Below, one piece after another: positions 10,151-24,250 of a stretch of DNA of 64,000 nt. Source of the stretch: Carallia brachiata (Eukaryota; Streptophyta; Magnoliopsida; Malpighiales; Rhizophoraceae); NCBI GenBank assembly GCA_021464245.1, contig JADCRB010000046.1, positions 4,598,220 to 4,662,219 on the forward strand. The letters run 5' to 3'. The position numbers and the translations under genes are program-made. Position 1 is the first letter of the stretch. The number at the start of each line of letters is the position of its first letter. The notes under the pieces were generated by a model that did not search any database, had not been told where the DNA came from, and worked only from the letters and a program-made list of their open reading frames with translations.

Positions 10151-11036
10151 CACGGCAACGACTTCTGCAGCACACGGTAACGACTTTTGTGACACGTGTC
10201 AGCCGTTGTCTCTTATGCGGGAAAGGGACGTTGATGACCCTACTCGATTCTGCGTACCTTCTTTTTGACTTTTCAAAAAAAAAAAAACAAAAAAACTTTA
10301 TTATTTGTATATATATCCTGCATGTCCGAGTTGTAGTAGTCACCCTTAGCTCTTCTTTTCCTCAAAAAGAAAATAGCTAGTTTCTGCACTTGTTTCAGAA
10401 AGTTCTTTGATCAAGAGGTTGGAGGCGCACGAGCTAAGAAAAGACGGAGTAGTCTTCCTCGAGAGATCCCTAAAAACCCACAAAACTCAGTCTCCAATGT
10501 CATCGGTGTTATGAAGTTTCAACTACTCTCCTTAATTCACATCTACCACAGAGAGATAAGAAGTTGCAATCATCTTAATCTTCCTTTGGATGCGGCGACG
10601 TACAGGGAAGTTCCAACTACTCTCCTTACGTCGAAGCAGACTTGGGAATCATCACTACAGTCAGTCTCTCTGTGTGCCGGTCTTGAAGTTCCGAAGTGCT
10701 GGGCCTTCCTCATGAGAAGGTTCAAGTTCTTTGTCTGCCGGATCATCCTCACCAGAGTTTTGAAACTTCAAAGAACCTTTACCAGCCTTTGCGAGTTATG
10801 AAAGTTCGAACGCACCTGGAGTCAAAATGTCAATTTTTATATTGGCTGGGCTGCTAACTTTCTCAAGATCGTATCAAGTTCCTATTGCGATCCAACAACA
10901 GCAGACATAGTCAGAGTTAAAAGACTTCAACATTTAATGTTCATCAGGACATCTCAAATTTCAAACTGGATTTCAAGACTCGGTGCAGATCACGTCTGCA
11001 AAGTTCTTCCCTACCGACCATTGAAGTGGGGGCATT
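10151..11036 (+). mobile_element. Internal 3' region of an LTR retroelement, largely non-coding
   Basis: No pol domain is visible in this stretch. A 22-bp phrase (AGCACACGG.AACGACTT) occurs in tandem at 10147 and 10169. The region ends in a G-rich purine tract (GAAGTGGGGG, 11023-11032) four bases before the LTR, which marks it as the element's 3' internal end. It could belong to a non-autonomous element or to an element whose coding part was lost. The left limit is unknown. Confidence 0.5.
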
Positions 11037-11073
11037 TGTAAACAAAATAAATAAATAAATAAATAACTCAATA

Positions 11074-11237
11074 GTCGACTTATTCCTTTCGCATATATGC
11101 TTTCACACGGAAAAGTCGACTTATTCCTTTCGCAAGCATGCTTTCACACGAAAAAGTCGACTTCTTCCTTTCACACGCATGCTTTCACACGGAAAAGTCG
11201 ACTTATTCCTTTCACACGCATGCTTTCACACGAGAGG
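11074..11237. repeat. Four tandem 41-bp repeats
   Basis: Units start at 11074, 11115, 11156 and 11197, each beginning GTCGACTTATTCC (third unit CTTCTTCC) and ending CTTTCACACGGAAAA or close variants. They lie in the U3 part of the LTR just upstream of its TATA box, so a transcriptional enhancer role is likely by analogy with other plant LTRs. Confidence 0.9.
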
Positions 11238-11245
11238 GGAAATCC

Positions 11246-11257
11246 TATAAATAGGCC
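11246..11257 (+). promoter_or_regulatory. TATA box of the LTR
   Basis: CCTATAAATAGG is a near-ideal plant TATA motif, placed between the U3 repeats and the presumed R start. Confidence 0.65.
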
Positions 11258-11871
11258 CCTGCCCCTCAGTTCAAAACAGATTCAGCAAATCTGTAAACAG
11301 AAAAATGCAGAGAATTTGAGAGAAAAAGAAAATTTTGAAAATCTCTCAAGAAAATTTCTCTTTTTCTTACGTGTTTTACTCTGCAATATACTCTCTTAAT
11401 TCCTTTTTGAGAGATATTTCAGAGATAAATTCTAAAAAATTTGCTGTTTCCATTTCCAATGTTATTTTTAGGTTTATATACTCGAATCGCTCCAGATCTG
11501 AATTTATGAGAATATAGATCTAAAAATATCAAATTACTACAAATCCGGCTGAGATCAAGCTACATACGGCCCTCAGCAAAATCCATGCAGCTCATCCGAG
11601 AACAAGTCCCTTCGACCCTCGGTGAAGTCAAGCCAGATCGGCTCAAATCAAATCTCTACGGTTCTTAACCGTAGTTTAAACGTCCAAACTAGATACAGTT
11701 TCAGTCTACCCCAGTTCAAGAAAAAGTTGTGGAATTTACTGCTGTCAAGATCAAGCTCGTACAGCCATTGACGGAGTCAAAAAAAGAACACTAATCGGAT
11801 GATCTACGGAGATCGACCCCACGTTAATTTTCTTTTATTTTAAATTTTTATTTGTAATTTATTTTTATATT

Positions 11872-11898
11872 TTCGAGTCTAACTGTTACAGACTCGAA
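11872..11898. repeat. 9-bp stem-loop near the LTR end
   Basis: TTCGAGTCT (11872-11880) and AGACTCGAA (11890-11898) are perfect reverse complements around a 9-base loop. It lies 14 bp before the LTR end. Confidence 0.7.
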
Positions 11899-11912
11899 AT
11901 TTACTCGTTACA

Positions 11913-12198
11913 CCAAGTTCCCTAGCTTCCATTAGTATGGTACAATTCGGCACCATCAGCCACTGCTCTCCATTTTGCAGGCAACCAGAGAATAAATCGT
12001 CAAAGGAAAGTTGACTGCTGCGAACTGGAACAAAATAATCTGAATGCTCAAATGGGCTCTGTTACATAATCAACAACGTCTAATAATATATTCATTTTTT
12101 ATTATTTAAAAATATATATTATTTTAATTTAATTTTAATAATATTTATAAAATCTCATCAAATAATTCCTCCTATTAAAATGCTCTAAGCGGCAGTAT
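11913..12198. other. Short spacer between LTR and MITE
   Basis: No gene. A phrase near 11945-12060 (CACCATCAGCCACTGC...) is more GC-rich than the surroundings and could be the far side of the gene or element interrupted by the LTR element. Confidence 0.35.
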
Positions 12199-12204
12199 TA
12201 TAGA

Positions 12205-12733
12205 GGTGTCAAAAAATCGGGTTAGGTCGGTTTTGAATTAGGTCATTTCTGATTCGGGTCATTTTCGATTAGGTTACTTTCAGGTCACGTCAAATTCAGT
12301 TCGAGTTCAGATTGGGTTGTTTCGTATTCGGGTTGGATTCAGATAGAATTCGGGTCTAATTCACACTGAACCATTATTTTTTTAAGTCAATTTTCACTAA
12401 AATAAAATATTTCAATTAAATTTAAAAATCATTCATATAATGAACTAAACGTTTAAATTTAGTTTTGTGTTGTATATATATCTAATTTACAAAAATGGTA
12501 CTAATTAGTACTTAAAAAAGATAAGTCAAAGGTAAAAAGTTAAAAAAAATTTTACTATTTTGTCTTTTTCTTAATCTAACAGGTGACCTGGATCCAACCT
12601 GAATTCAATCTAAAATTTTTGGGTTATTTTTTAGTTGGGTCACTTTTATATTTGGGTTGAAAATTCAGATTCCTGACCCAAGTTTTTCGAGTGGATTCAA
12701 ACAAATTATCGGATCGGGTCACTTTTTGACACC
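12205..12733. mobile_element. MITE-like element with GGTGTCAAAAA terminal inverted repeats
   Basis: GGTGTCAAAAA (12205-12215) and its exact reverse complement TTTTTGACACC (12723-12733) bound a 529-bp stretch rich in GGGTC/GGGTT phrases with no coding frame. TATA occurs just outside both ends. Such GTGTCAAAAA-ended elements are common non-autonomous DNA transposons in plants; I cannot assign the superfamily without a library. Confidence 0.6.
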
Positions 12734-13746
12734 TATAAGTAAGCAGGATTTCCATTATTTATGATAATTCCCTTCCCAGCTTGACAATCTCGCAACATGG
12801 TGCTCTTAACGTCGGCTATAGTGCTGTAAGTGCTGTTATTTATAATTTAATCTGATTAAGTTGAATCTATTTCAGACCTTAATTTTAGATAAATTTAGTT
12901 ATAAATTAGTTGGTATCTTCATTAAAAAGTTTTGTCTCACGAGTAATATGTCATGTTAATAAATAGTCAGTTTAATCAAATTTATAATTAATCATTTGAC
13001 TTATATTGTATTCTTATTTTGTATAAATTTTTTCTTGACACTTTTACATCAAATATATATATATATAAGTTCATGTTTTTTTAATACAATGATTTTTTAC
13101 TGTTCAAAAAGCATATGTGCTCTTACGATTTTGCTCTCCTCAACCCTGCTTTTTAGAAGCCAACCAGGCATTGCTGAAACAACACCACTACTTGTTTCAT
13201 TAAGTAGTCCAGAATTTCAACAACGCTCAAGAGATTCTAAATTTTAAATTTTTTAATTTCAATCATACAGTTAATTCATATTACTTTATATATACTTTAA
13301 AGCTCATTAAAACACACTATGAATTTATACCCCACCATACACTTCTTTTTTTCCCCCGCAAAAGAAAAGACCTAAAGACCACGGCAGCCAACTGAGGAAG
13401 CATACGTAGCTACAGCCTCTAACGATTAGTTATATAATGGCCTATTTGTATTGGCTGCTACGTGATTCAGACATTTTTTTGTCGGATCTATTTATGAAAA
13501 TAGCAACAAATGACAAATATTATGGAGATTTTCAAACAGCGTATCAATGAACCAAATGAAGTACAATCCCGTGGGTTGCATATTCTTAAGTACACCAGCA
13601 CCAATAAATTAAACAGAGCGGACCAATATGTATCATGTATAACATGCCCAGAACCAGTTTTTGGCTACTAAATTTGTTCCTTAGAACAGAATAAATTGTT
13701 TGGCTCCACTCTTTTGCCCTTTTATGGCATCATCATATCCTGAGGA
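12734..13746. other. Intergenic and 3' flank of the thioesterase gene
   Basis: No supported gene. 13560-13746 is the probable 3' UTR and polyadenylation region of the minus-strand thioesterase gene. A small open frame near 13000-13247 has no recognisable content. Confidence 0.4.
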
Positions 13747-16700
13747 TCAACCTTCAAGGCCCAACTTGGAAGTTAACCAAGCACACACCTCGTCCATCTC
13801 TTGAGGGATTGTGTAATGACCAAGCCTGAATGGTTGGCAATAAAAAGTCAGATTCCATTGTGAATAGTTAAAATATAAAAATAAGAGTTGTGCATGGATA
13901 GCTCTAATTACATACCCATTGTATGATTTGAACGTCGTATCCTGGAATCCCGTCGAGCCTAAAGCCCGCGAGGACTTCTCACCAAATTTGAAAGGAACCA
14001 CGTCATCGCCTAAGAAAAAAATCAGAAAAATAAATAAATTAGTTGTGGGAATCTGCATTTCCGCATCATGCATGACAGTTATAGTAAGTCTTTGATAATG
14101 CGAAGAGAAAAGACATGATAAAACTACCGAGTCCAATTTTTTGGATGGAAGCTCTTGAACTAGAAAAGTTACCCGAACCTTTAGCTTAAGCCAATCAAAA
14201 ATAGGGGTGGGGTTAGGGGGATAGACATTCAAATATGAGAGACGGCACCTATCATGATGATCATGGCTACTTGAAAAATGCAATCCCTGATTGCGAAGGG
14301 AGATAGTAAGAAGCAAAACTTTAAAATTAGGTTTCACATCAACCATAGAATTTGACATTCTTAGGTTATTAACCAATCTTCGAATGGACCATTTCCTTGT
14401 ATGGATATTAGACACATAACTTGGAAACCTAGCAATTGCCTAAGTGCTCAAACAATCTTCAGGAAGGAGAAAATTATAAATATATAATGATTCTACAAAA
14501 ATGCAATGTCTGCATTCATTTTGGTCAACTTAATGGAATGAATCATTACTAGCAATTGTTGTGGCAAAGTGCAAGAAGAATGAGTTTCTGGCAGACCTAG
14601 AACTACAGTGAACCAGGAAACAACATCTAATTTCACTGAACTATTAATTGATAGCCTTATTGAATGGCAAGATTTTAGATTAAAAAGGATAAAGAAGTTG
14701 GGAAACGTGCTAACTTCGATAATCAACTCAACGAATGTTTTATTCCTCAATGGCATCTTTCCTTCAATAGTTCAATATAGACCATAAGAGATTTACACGT
14801 CCTCATTTAGCCCTCAATGAAGAGACAAGGTGATTTAACAGAACTGGGTGCAAATAATAGAGATATAAGTACCTTTGCCATGACAAAGCAAAATGGGCAA
14901 TGATCCAGCACGCCTTGCAGCTTCATCCATTCCTCCTAGTTTGTCACTCAGGGTCCTAAAAAAGTATAGGAATTGCAGTTACGAGAAAAGTTGTTAAGTG
15001 CAAAAAGCAGTAAAGAGATGCGCCAAAAGATGAAGAAATAGTTGAAGTAACCGAACTTTGAACAGGGAAGCCAGCCACTTAATCCTACGATTCCACTTAA
15101 GTTTGCTGGATATGGGTCACCATTTGCATATTTCCCTAAAGCAAAGGATAATCCAGAGTATAAGGCAGTGGCTGCACCCATACTGAAGCCTCCAACACCT
15201 AGTTTAACTGTAAATAGAAACTTAAGGTTAGAGAGATTGAGAGAGTAGAAATACGCCGTTCCATAAGTGGCATCATGACTTAGCATGAATTGTGATATGT
15301 TAACCAGTCCAAGCAATTTATGTAAAGGTATCACTGAGCTCCTCAGATTATATTCAACACCAACTACCAACCCTAAGTAATTCCCATGGATGAAGTTACC
15401 ATAAAAATTACACTGATGGGAGATAATTACAAAGGCTGCATGATAGCATGATAAATAGTTACAAGTGGAAAACCTACTGTCAGCAGGCTCTGTCGAAAGC
15501 AAGTTTGCAACATGGGCTGCTGCAGCATCCAGACCCTCTAAATCATCAGCAGCAGCTTCTGACAGCTCATTCACATCAAACCCTGATTTCAATTACTTCG
15601 GTATATCAGGATATTGCATGTAGAATAACAAAGTGCTGTGGCAAAACTCAGAACTAAGTACACCTTATTCTGCACTGGATTATTCGTTAGGGCACATGCA
15701 CTAATGACAGTAATTTTTGATAAGCATAAAAAAAAAATAAATGTTTTTAGAACATTTAAACTTACAAGCTGTGGATGGGAAGCCACCAAAGACACTTACT
15801 GGTTGAGTTGGTGCAGTTGGGCATATCCATTTAATCTGCATCAAGCACTTATAATCAGCCTGCAGATATCAATCACCAAAATTCAAAGAATTTGTAGCAT
15901 ATACATGTACCAACATATTTTCTAGCATACTTATCCCTACATTTTGAAGAGGGAGGGTCTCCAAGAGCTGGGACCAGCTGCCAAGCAAGATTAAACACCA
16001 AATAAGAATCTAAAGTTTAGACAATCAATGAATTAAGTCATTAAGTTGCTTGTGATTTTTAGATATAAAGAAGAAAAACGTGCTAGAAGCTTATTCTTCT
16101 TTGCAAAAAGATTTCAAGACACACATTTTAGAATAACTTGGATAAACACACACAGCGTGCAAGATAAGGATAATAAATAGACTCATTCCCCAAAAATAAT
16201 TGTGATGAAGCAGCAATTCTTAACACTTGCAAGCAGACCGTCTTCAAAACCGAAAAATGCAACTTTCCAATAAACTGTTTTAAAACCCAATGAGGATCGG
16301 CAGCACAGACAATTTCAGGGTGACTAACAGAATGTACAGAATAAGATATCAACCAATGATCGATATGATGGAGGAAGTAACGATTTACCTGGAGCCATTA
16401 TCACCAAGGCCATGAAGCCAAACCACAGTGGCCTGGTGTTTACCTTTGGGCCTAACAACATAGGTCCTTCCAAATTCAAATGTTCTTCTAACACCTCTAC
16501 CACCTAAAATAACGTCAAAGCCAAATTACCGGGAAGAACGAAAATTTTCTCAACAAAAACGTACGCAAAAACTTTGCAATTCATTTTTTTTTTGGGGGGG
16601 TCAAGTTGAACTAACTAGGGAGTTAAACCATGAGTGAGATCAGAATTTCAAACCCAGATCTCATCCCAAGCTAAGCTAAAGGGCTAGCTAGCGGTTTCCA

Positions 16701-16833
16701 ATTCATATTTAGCAATGAGATTCCTTTAACAAATAATTAAGATCCCAAAGGGTATAATTATTACAGCAAAGGAAAACTGAAAAGGGAAATAAATAAACTA
16801 ACCAGAGGCCATGGAAGGACCAGTAAAACTCAT
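13747..16833 (-). CDS. Acyl-protein thioesterase / carboxylesterase (alpha/beta hydrolase), 254 aa, nine exons
   Basis: The family removes thioester-linked acyl groups from protein cysteines (depalmitoylation) or hydrolyses small acyl esters; plant members are cytosolic or membrane-associated. Coding exons, in order: 16833-16803, 16503-16389, 15977-15941, 15835-15766, 15582-15478, 15207-15057, 14955-14873, 14009-13916, 13825-13747. They sum to 765 nt including the stop, all with GT/AG borders and matching phases. The N-terminal strand is followed by the oxyanion motif WLHGLGDNG (39-47), nucleophile elbow GGFSMG (Ser128), Asp199 in HGKGDDVVP and His232 in GLGHYT, so the triad is complete. The length is typical of plant APT2-like proteins. 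The start is the ATG at 16833; a second in-frame ATG is 21 nt downstream. No defect seen. The substrate is unknown. Confidence 0.93.
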
Positions 16834-17270
16834 ATTAGGCACCCTCCCTAAAAAATTGCAACACCCAACAACAAAAAAAGAAAAAAAAAAAGCTTATATC
16901 AGTGAATGTAAGAATTTAAGAACCTGCAATGACCAAAGAATTACTGAAATTAATTAAAAGTTTAAATCTTTACCTTCAAAAACAAACAAGCAGTAATTTA
17001 GACTGAATAAAAGTAAAAAATTGATAATTTAAAGAAAAAGAAGGGGAAGCAGACAATTGAAGAAAGGGAAAAATCAAGGAAAGAAACCTTCTTTTTTTGA
17101 GTCGCTGTGGAGACTCCGAGGCAACGCTCAAGAATAATAGTACACTATAAGAAGCAGTGAAAAGGAGCTGAGAACCTAAGCCCCCTGTTCCTCTAAGCAA
17201 ACACAAAAATAAACTGTTTCCCGTTTCTTTTCTTTTTTTTTTTTTGTCCCGACCCAACATGAATGGGCTT
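16834..17270 (-). promoter_or_regulatory. Probable 5' UTR (with intron) and promoter of the thioesterase gene
   Basis: On the minus strand an exon-like stretch (about 17200-17060) ends in a donor-like GTTTCTTT. An acceptor-like TTTTTTAG lies shortly before the ATG. This suggests a 5'-UTR intron. A short antisense-free ORF (17275-16976) overlaps it but has no domain. Confidence 0.4.
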
Positions 17271-18308
17271 CCCATATTGGGCTGAGCTGGTCATAAAGGA
17301 ACCCGATTGATCCATTAGTACAAGATGGGTTGGATGTCAACGCTATAATTCTTCTTTTTTTTTTTTTTATTTTGGAGAAAGTATCTATATTTAGGAAGTA
17401 TGGAGTTTAATCTTAAATTTCATCCTTAAGTTTAACATTTGGTGATCAGTTGGATCGTAGCCTTCCTTGGCATTCTTAAGGTATGCAATTCTCGCAATTT
17501 GATTGAATCCCTTGCCAGTGTGCCTAACTTTTTTTTTTTTTTAAGTTGAATTATGAGAGAGGGCATTTTTTATGAGAAATTTTTAAAATTTATATCCCAC
17601 ATCTCACTTTTAAATTTTTTTAACGATTACTAGACTATAATGTTTTGACTATTCCTTTTGATGAACCAAGAATACCATATCTGTAGATTTTACCAAAAGA
17701 ATTTGGCTCGGATCACGAGTCCTAGCCATGAACCATTGATTTTATTTTTATTTTTATTTTTTTGGGAATTGAACCATTGATTTTATGTTGTGCTGTATGA
17801 CACACAAATGGAATTGAAACTAGTTATAGTTAGGCTTTCAAGATTGGTTTCCGCTTCTTGTCCAAAATAAATTTCTTAGCTTTCTACCAAGAACGTGCGC
17901 GATGAAGCTCAGACCAGAACAAGAAAAAGTCACCCCAACAAACGCCCTCTTTTTCAATGGTTACCTTTATCATGCTATCAAATGTGAATTTCCCTCCTAA
18001 TTTCTATGTCAAAATAGTTTGCTTAATTTTTCCCTTTCCATTTATGCACCAAAAAAAAAAAAAAAAAAAAACCAGAAATATGTCCCTAAAAGTAAAAAAG
18101 AAAAATAAATAAAAATGTCCCCCAAAGAAATTATTGAACAATTAGTTTCTTCTGGGGAATCTTTGCCCTCTTCTAGTTTACATGATGGGAATCAACTTGG
18201 ACACAAATTTAGTCCATTTAAACTATAGATAGAAATTTACACCTGATTAGATAATCTGGTGGACACTGCAAAAATCACTAGTCTATTTATGTATTTATTA
18301 ACTAGATT
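17271..18308. other. Intergenic spacer
   Basis: No gene seen. It contains long T and A runs (17356-17369, 17530-17542, 18050-18070) and two copies of a phrase GAACCATTGATTTTAT (about 17730 and 17772). Confidence 0.45.
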
Positions 18309-18676
18309 TTACACTTTAACTGGACGAGAGAAGATCCAGAGGATCAAAGCACAGAGAAATAGAACAAGTGGGATAACATGAACAACATTTTGTCCCAGCG
18401 AATTCTGGTGCTGCATGGCAATCTCCTTTTTGCAATTCTCATCAGAAACGGAATTATACGCTGGCAAGTCAGTGGTTGTAGTCTTCTTAGAAGCAGCAGT
18501 GGCAGCCGATGGGGAAAGGTTGACCGTGAACTCGTCGGACGGACCCCGACTATTTCCAGATGGCCTATACATTCTTGAACCGAAGAGGAAGGCGGTTCAA
18601 TTAGCGAGGGATCGATGAACTCAATAGGAGATTTATAAGATGAAGGCGGTTCATAATTGCATTGAGATTGCAGCAC
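18309..18676 (-). pseudogene. Last-exon-like piece encoding a possible tail-anchored protein
   Basis: An 87-codon frame (18572-18309) is Ser/Thr-rich and ends in a C-terminal membrane span, VVHVIPLVLFLCALILWIF, followed by SRPVKV and the stop. That is the layout of a tail-anchored protein. Upstream, a second frame (about 18665-18575) reads EPPSSYKSPIEFIDPS and EPPSSSVQE and would join it after a single-base shift near 18574. Whether this is a short gene, the last exon of a longer one, or a broken one is unclear. I do not recognise the family. Confidence 0.4.
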
Positions 18677-19670
18677 AAAGCCATACTTTTAGGACAGGAC
18701 TTTGCTTTGAGAAGCAAAAGCAATGTGAATGAGCACTGGCGTCATGGACTTTGTATGAGTTGACAACCGAGAATGTTATTACTTTTTTACAGTTGACGCA
18801 TAACAGTCTGTCAGCTTAATTTGCAAGCTGCTTTCGCATCAATAATTTAGGCATATGCATGTGCTTTGTGACTCGGGAAGTACAATGTAAAGCCATGCAA
18901 CAGTTCAGTGAACAGGCGGAAAGTTATTGCAAGTATTTACCAGATTTTTCGGCTGTATGGATGAGGTAGGGATGTTCGTCAATCGGTTTAACCTGACTAA
19001 TACCATCGCTTCTAATCTAAAATAAGAAAGAATCACAATAAAAAATGTATCTGCTTGAATTCAGCATAATAACAGAAAAATGAATGATCGTGATATCGAA
19101 CAGTATGCGATATGAAAACGAATCACCAAGGACCAAATGCAGTAATGCTTCCATTCACGATACAACAGCTTATCAGGCAAATGAAAGTTGAAAACAAAGG
19201 AGGGATGAAGAATACTTGATGTCTCGGTACTGTGCGATGGTTTACCTCAAAACCGCTGCAAGACAAACAGCAACCTTGTTTTTCTAGTGTACAATCTAAA
19301 ATGCGGTGTAATAATAATAGGAGGATTACCAAAGATCTAGGCTACAGATTATAAAATGAAACAAGCATAGAAACAATGCCAATATCTTTTAAAATTTCGA
19401 GCAGCAAAAGTAGCACAAAAATTGCTGATAAATTCTTCTGGATGTGTTCTCAGACGCCTCTGCATCTTAGACTGCAGTCAGCAACAAAACTTGCAGCATC
19501 TCCCTCTAATGAAACCCTGAACAAGTAGAAAGATGCACATAGATGTAAAGTGCCAATCAAGCCAAACATAAAATGTTGAATAACATGAGAATATGCTAAC
19601 CAACGCATAGTTTCCAATACTCTCTGCCAAACAATGCTCTCACTCATCTCCAGAAACCTCTTTGATTAGG
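18677..19670 (-). pseudogene. Exon-like pieces upstream of the tail-anchored frame
   Basis: Exon-like stretches on the minus strand: about 19011-18941 reads SDGISQVKPIDEHPYLIH between an AG and GTAAAT; about 19650-19590 reads MSESIVWQRVLETMR; 19520-19450 reads SLEGDAASFVADCSLRC after a TTGTTCAG acceptor. No single frame ties them together and several joins give stops. They may be a real multi-exon gene that I cannot assemble, alternatively spliced 3' exons of PRMT10, or a relic. Confidence 0.3.
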
Positions 19671-20100
19671 GTGAGTTAATCAAGTCAACCACAAGGCATA
19701 TCTAACTCAAAGTTATAATGTCAGAAGATATCCTATTTTTCTCACAGACGACATCAGAGAAGAAGCTCTTTAAATAGTTGTTGGCAAAATTTTGTCAAAT
19801 TTTGCTAATTAAAAATTGTTTGGTTTGAGTGACAAACTAGAAGTTCAGGTACATTAGTTAACACAATGGACTCTATCTATGCCAGCTTAAGTTGTGTGCA
19901 TGTACAAGACTCTATGCATGATCAGGTTCTAATAACATTATGATATGAAGATGAAAATAAGACCAACACCAGGAACAAGGGCACTAAACAGGAATGCGAT
20001 TATAGATCTGTGGCTCAAGCAAAACGAGCACATTGTAATTTAAGAAGCCACTAGATATACCTTTATTGATGTGAAAACTTCCAATTTCTCAGTCTCTTTC
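19671..20100 (-). other. 3' UTR of PRMT10 and spacer
   Basis: Directly after the PRMT10 stop, a donor-like AAAGGTATAT (about 20063-20054) suggests a possible intron in the 3' UTR. Nothing else recognised. Confidence 0.4.
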
Positions 20101-22592
<2,492 letters not shown>

Positions 22593-22950
22593 CCTCTGTG
22601 ATACGGCGGCTCGCGTCGCGGACTTCTTTACTTCCCGTTCGAAACTCTTTCGCAGCGCAATGCGCACCGTTTAGTTGAGATTTGGGATTTTAGGGCAACG
22701 TCGCTACGGAAGTGGAGAATGAGGAGGTGAGGTTAGCCTATGGTTGTTGTGTTCCGAGTCTATCCTCAAAGTTCGACACCGAAACGCCACGTCATCTCTC
22801 TTTAAATCTCGATTTGTAATATCTATTTTTCATTGGACGATTAAGAATGCTTATGATGCTCGCGTAGCATACAATCCCAAGCTCCGCCGCCTCCTTCCCT
22901 CCCAGGCCCTTCCACGTACGGCTCACCACCGGTCCGGTTTGCACCTCCAT
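22593..22950 (-). promoter_or_regulatory. 5' UTR and promoter region of PRMT10
   Basis: A comparatively GC-rich stretch upstream of the start. It contains GCCACGTCATC at 22786-22796 (GATGACGTGGC on the gene's strand), a G/C-box hybrid of the kind bound by bZIP factors, about 195 bp before the ATG. No clear TATA box, in keeping with a housekeeping gene. Confidence 0.4.
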
Positions 22951-23499
22951 TGAAGTTTTGCTATTAATAATTAGAATTTATCTTTCATTTCAAAAATAAA
23001 AAGGGAATTTTTCTTTGTTAATATCTATATATAATGTAGTATTTGTCTAACGGAAGTGTAACTTTGTTTTTTTCTTTTTTTTTTATGAATTTGTAATTCG
23101 AGTATGTCAATAAATGTAAAGTGAAGAGTTTAAAATTTTAATTTTGTTAACTGTTCCTCCTCTCTTATACTTTATTTGCTAAATGATGGGAAAGAAAAAG
23201 AAAGAAAAAGAAAAAGAAAATTTTTTTATTTATTTATTTTATTCATATTTTAACAATCTAAATAATTAACTTTTACTTTTTCTTTCACAAATTACTATTC
23301 ATTTTCTTTCTTATAACTTTCTAATTATTATTTTTTATCAATTATAATATTGTCATTACTGTATTATTTTTTATTCATTTTCTTTTCCATTCACATTCTT
23401 TCAAAACAAAAAAAGCATTAACTAGTTAGTATAGGTCTAAAAAACCCCCCCAAAAAAAAATGTAATTTTGTTTTTTTTAATTCTGAAAGTTATTTTTGC
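22951..23499. other. AT-rich spacer
   Basis: No gene seen. Purine-rich simple sequence (AAAGAAAAAG type) at about 23185-23220. Confidence 0.5.
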
Positions 23500-24250
23500 C
23501 ATGTGATGAAAATTTTAAATTTAAAAAAGTGTAAATTTGTTTTCTGGTGACTATTTTTATTGAGTGGCAAAATCTTTAAATTTTAAAAAATATGCTTAAT
23601 TAAAAAAGATTAATAAAAACTGAAATTATCTTACAAAAATAAAAGCAGAAGACGATAGTTTCTAAACAAGATTGTTGCAAACGCGATTAGATTGGATGTT
23701 GTGATTATCTTCTCATTATCGTAAAACACTTGGATAAAAGTAGATATCTAAGTAATTTTGTACCTGTCAAAAATATATATATCTAAGTAATTTTGTAGGT
23801 GTATTTTTTTTATTCAGATTGTGGTAGCCAACTCCCCGAAAAGCATGAATCCCATAAGTGCTTGAGCCAGGAAACTAAAACAAATTACCGCACATTAAAT
23901 AGGATAAATCATAATCATTCCTTCACATTATGTGGAATATTAACTCCCAAAGAAATTCTCATGTCATGATTTAAATTGAAATTGCCGTGTATGCGTGTAG
24001 AAACCAATATATTTGTCTTGGAAAAATAGACATTTTTTTTGGTCCATTTTGATTTTTTTTTTGATAATTATTTGGGATTATTTTGATAAATCTTCCTTTT
24101 TTATTTTTTGTTTTCAAAATGTCGTTGACAAATTTAAGCTCCAATGTTAATCTGTAATTAAGATGTGACACGACACGACTCTACAGCCGGTTGTAATCCG
24201 GTTGGCTGCATTTAGTTGTACTCTAATCAATTCTGAATCTGAAAGTCATC
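23500..24250. repeat. Spacer module of the mosaic unit, copy 1
   Basis: Phrases such as CCAACTCCCCGAAAAGCATG (23829-23848) and GGATGTTGTGATTATC recur in the same order at about 52740-53720 and, in shorter form, at 27880-28340. Partial copies open the units at 49200 and 57240. The module precedes the exon A-B part in each long unit. No coding content. Confidence 0.7.

Larger units (their letters stand above)
11037..11912 (+). mobile_element. LTR with 41-bp tandem repeats in U3
   Basis: It begins TGTAAACA after a polypurine tract and ends CTCGTTACA, giving 876 bp with TG...CA ends. A TATA box (CCTATAAATAGG, about 11246-11257) lies downstream of four tandem repeats, the expected order of enhancer-like U3 followed by the promoter. 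The 5-bp flanks do not match each other, which argues for a 3' LTR of an element extending left rather than a solo LTR. There is no second copy of this LTR in the window. Confidence 0.7.

Noticed and set aside
10021..10380. Frame of 119 codons starting at 10021
   Set aside because: It is the end of the longer decayed frame beginning at 9574, with no sign that 10021 is a real start.
11097..11399. Open frame of 100 codons across the tandem repeats
   Set aside because: It arises because the 41-bp repeats and the LTR R region lack stops in that frame; it lies inside an LTR and repeats the same peptide phrase.
13747..14415. Single 222-codon frame on the minus strand
   Set aside because: It is exons 8 and 9 of the thioesterase read through intron sequence; the splice borders divide it cleanly.
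14948..15592. Single 214-codon frame on the minus strand
   Set aside because: Reads exons 5 and 6 of the thioesterase through the intron between them; the catalytic GFSMG is in exon 6 proper.
15448..15925. Plus-strand frames antisense to the thioesterase gene
   Set aside because: They overlap exons and introns of a well-supported minus-strand gene and have no domain content.
22593..22667. Upstream in-frame ATG of PRMT10 at 22667
   Set aside because: Using it would add 25 residues of Arg/Lys-rich sequence not seen in the family; the ATG at 22592 gives the usual length. It cannot be wholly excluded without transcript data.
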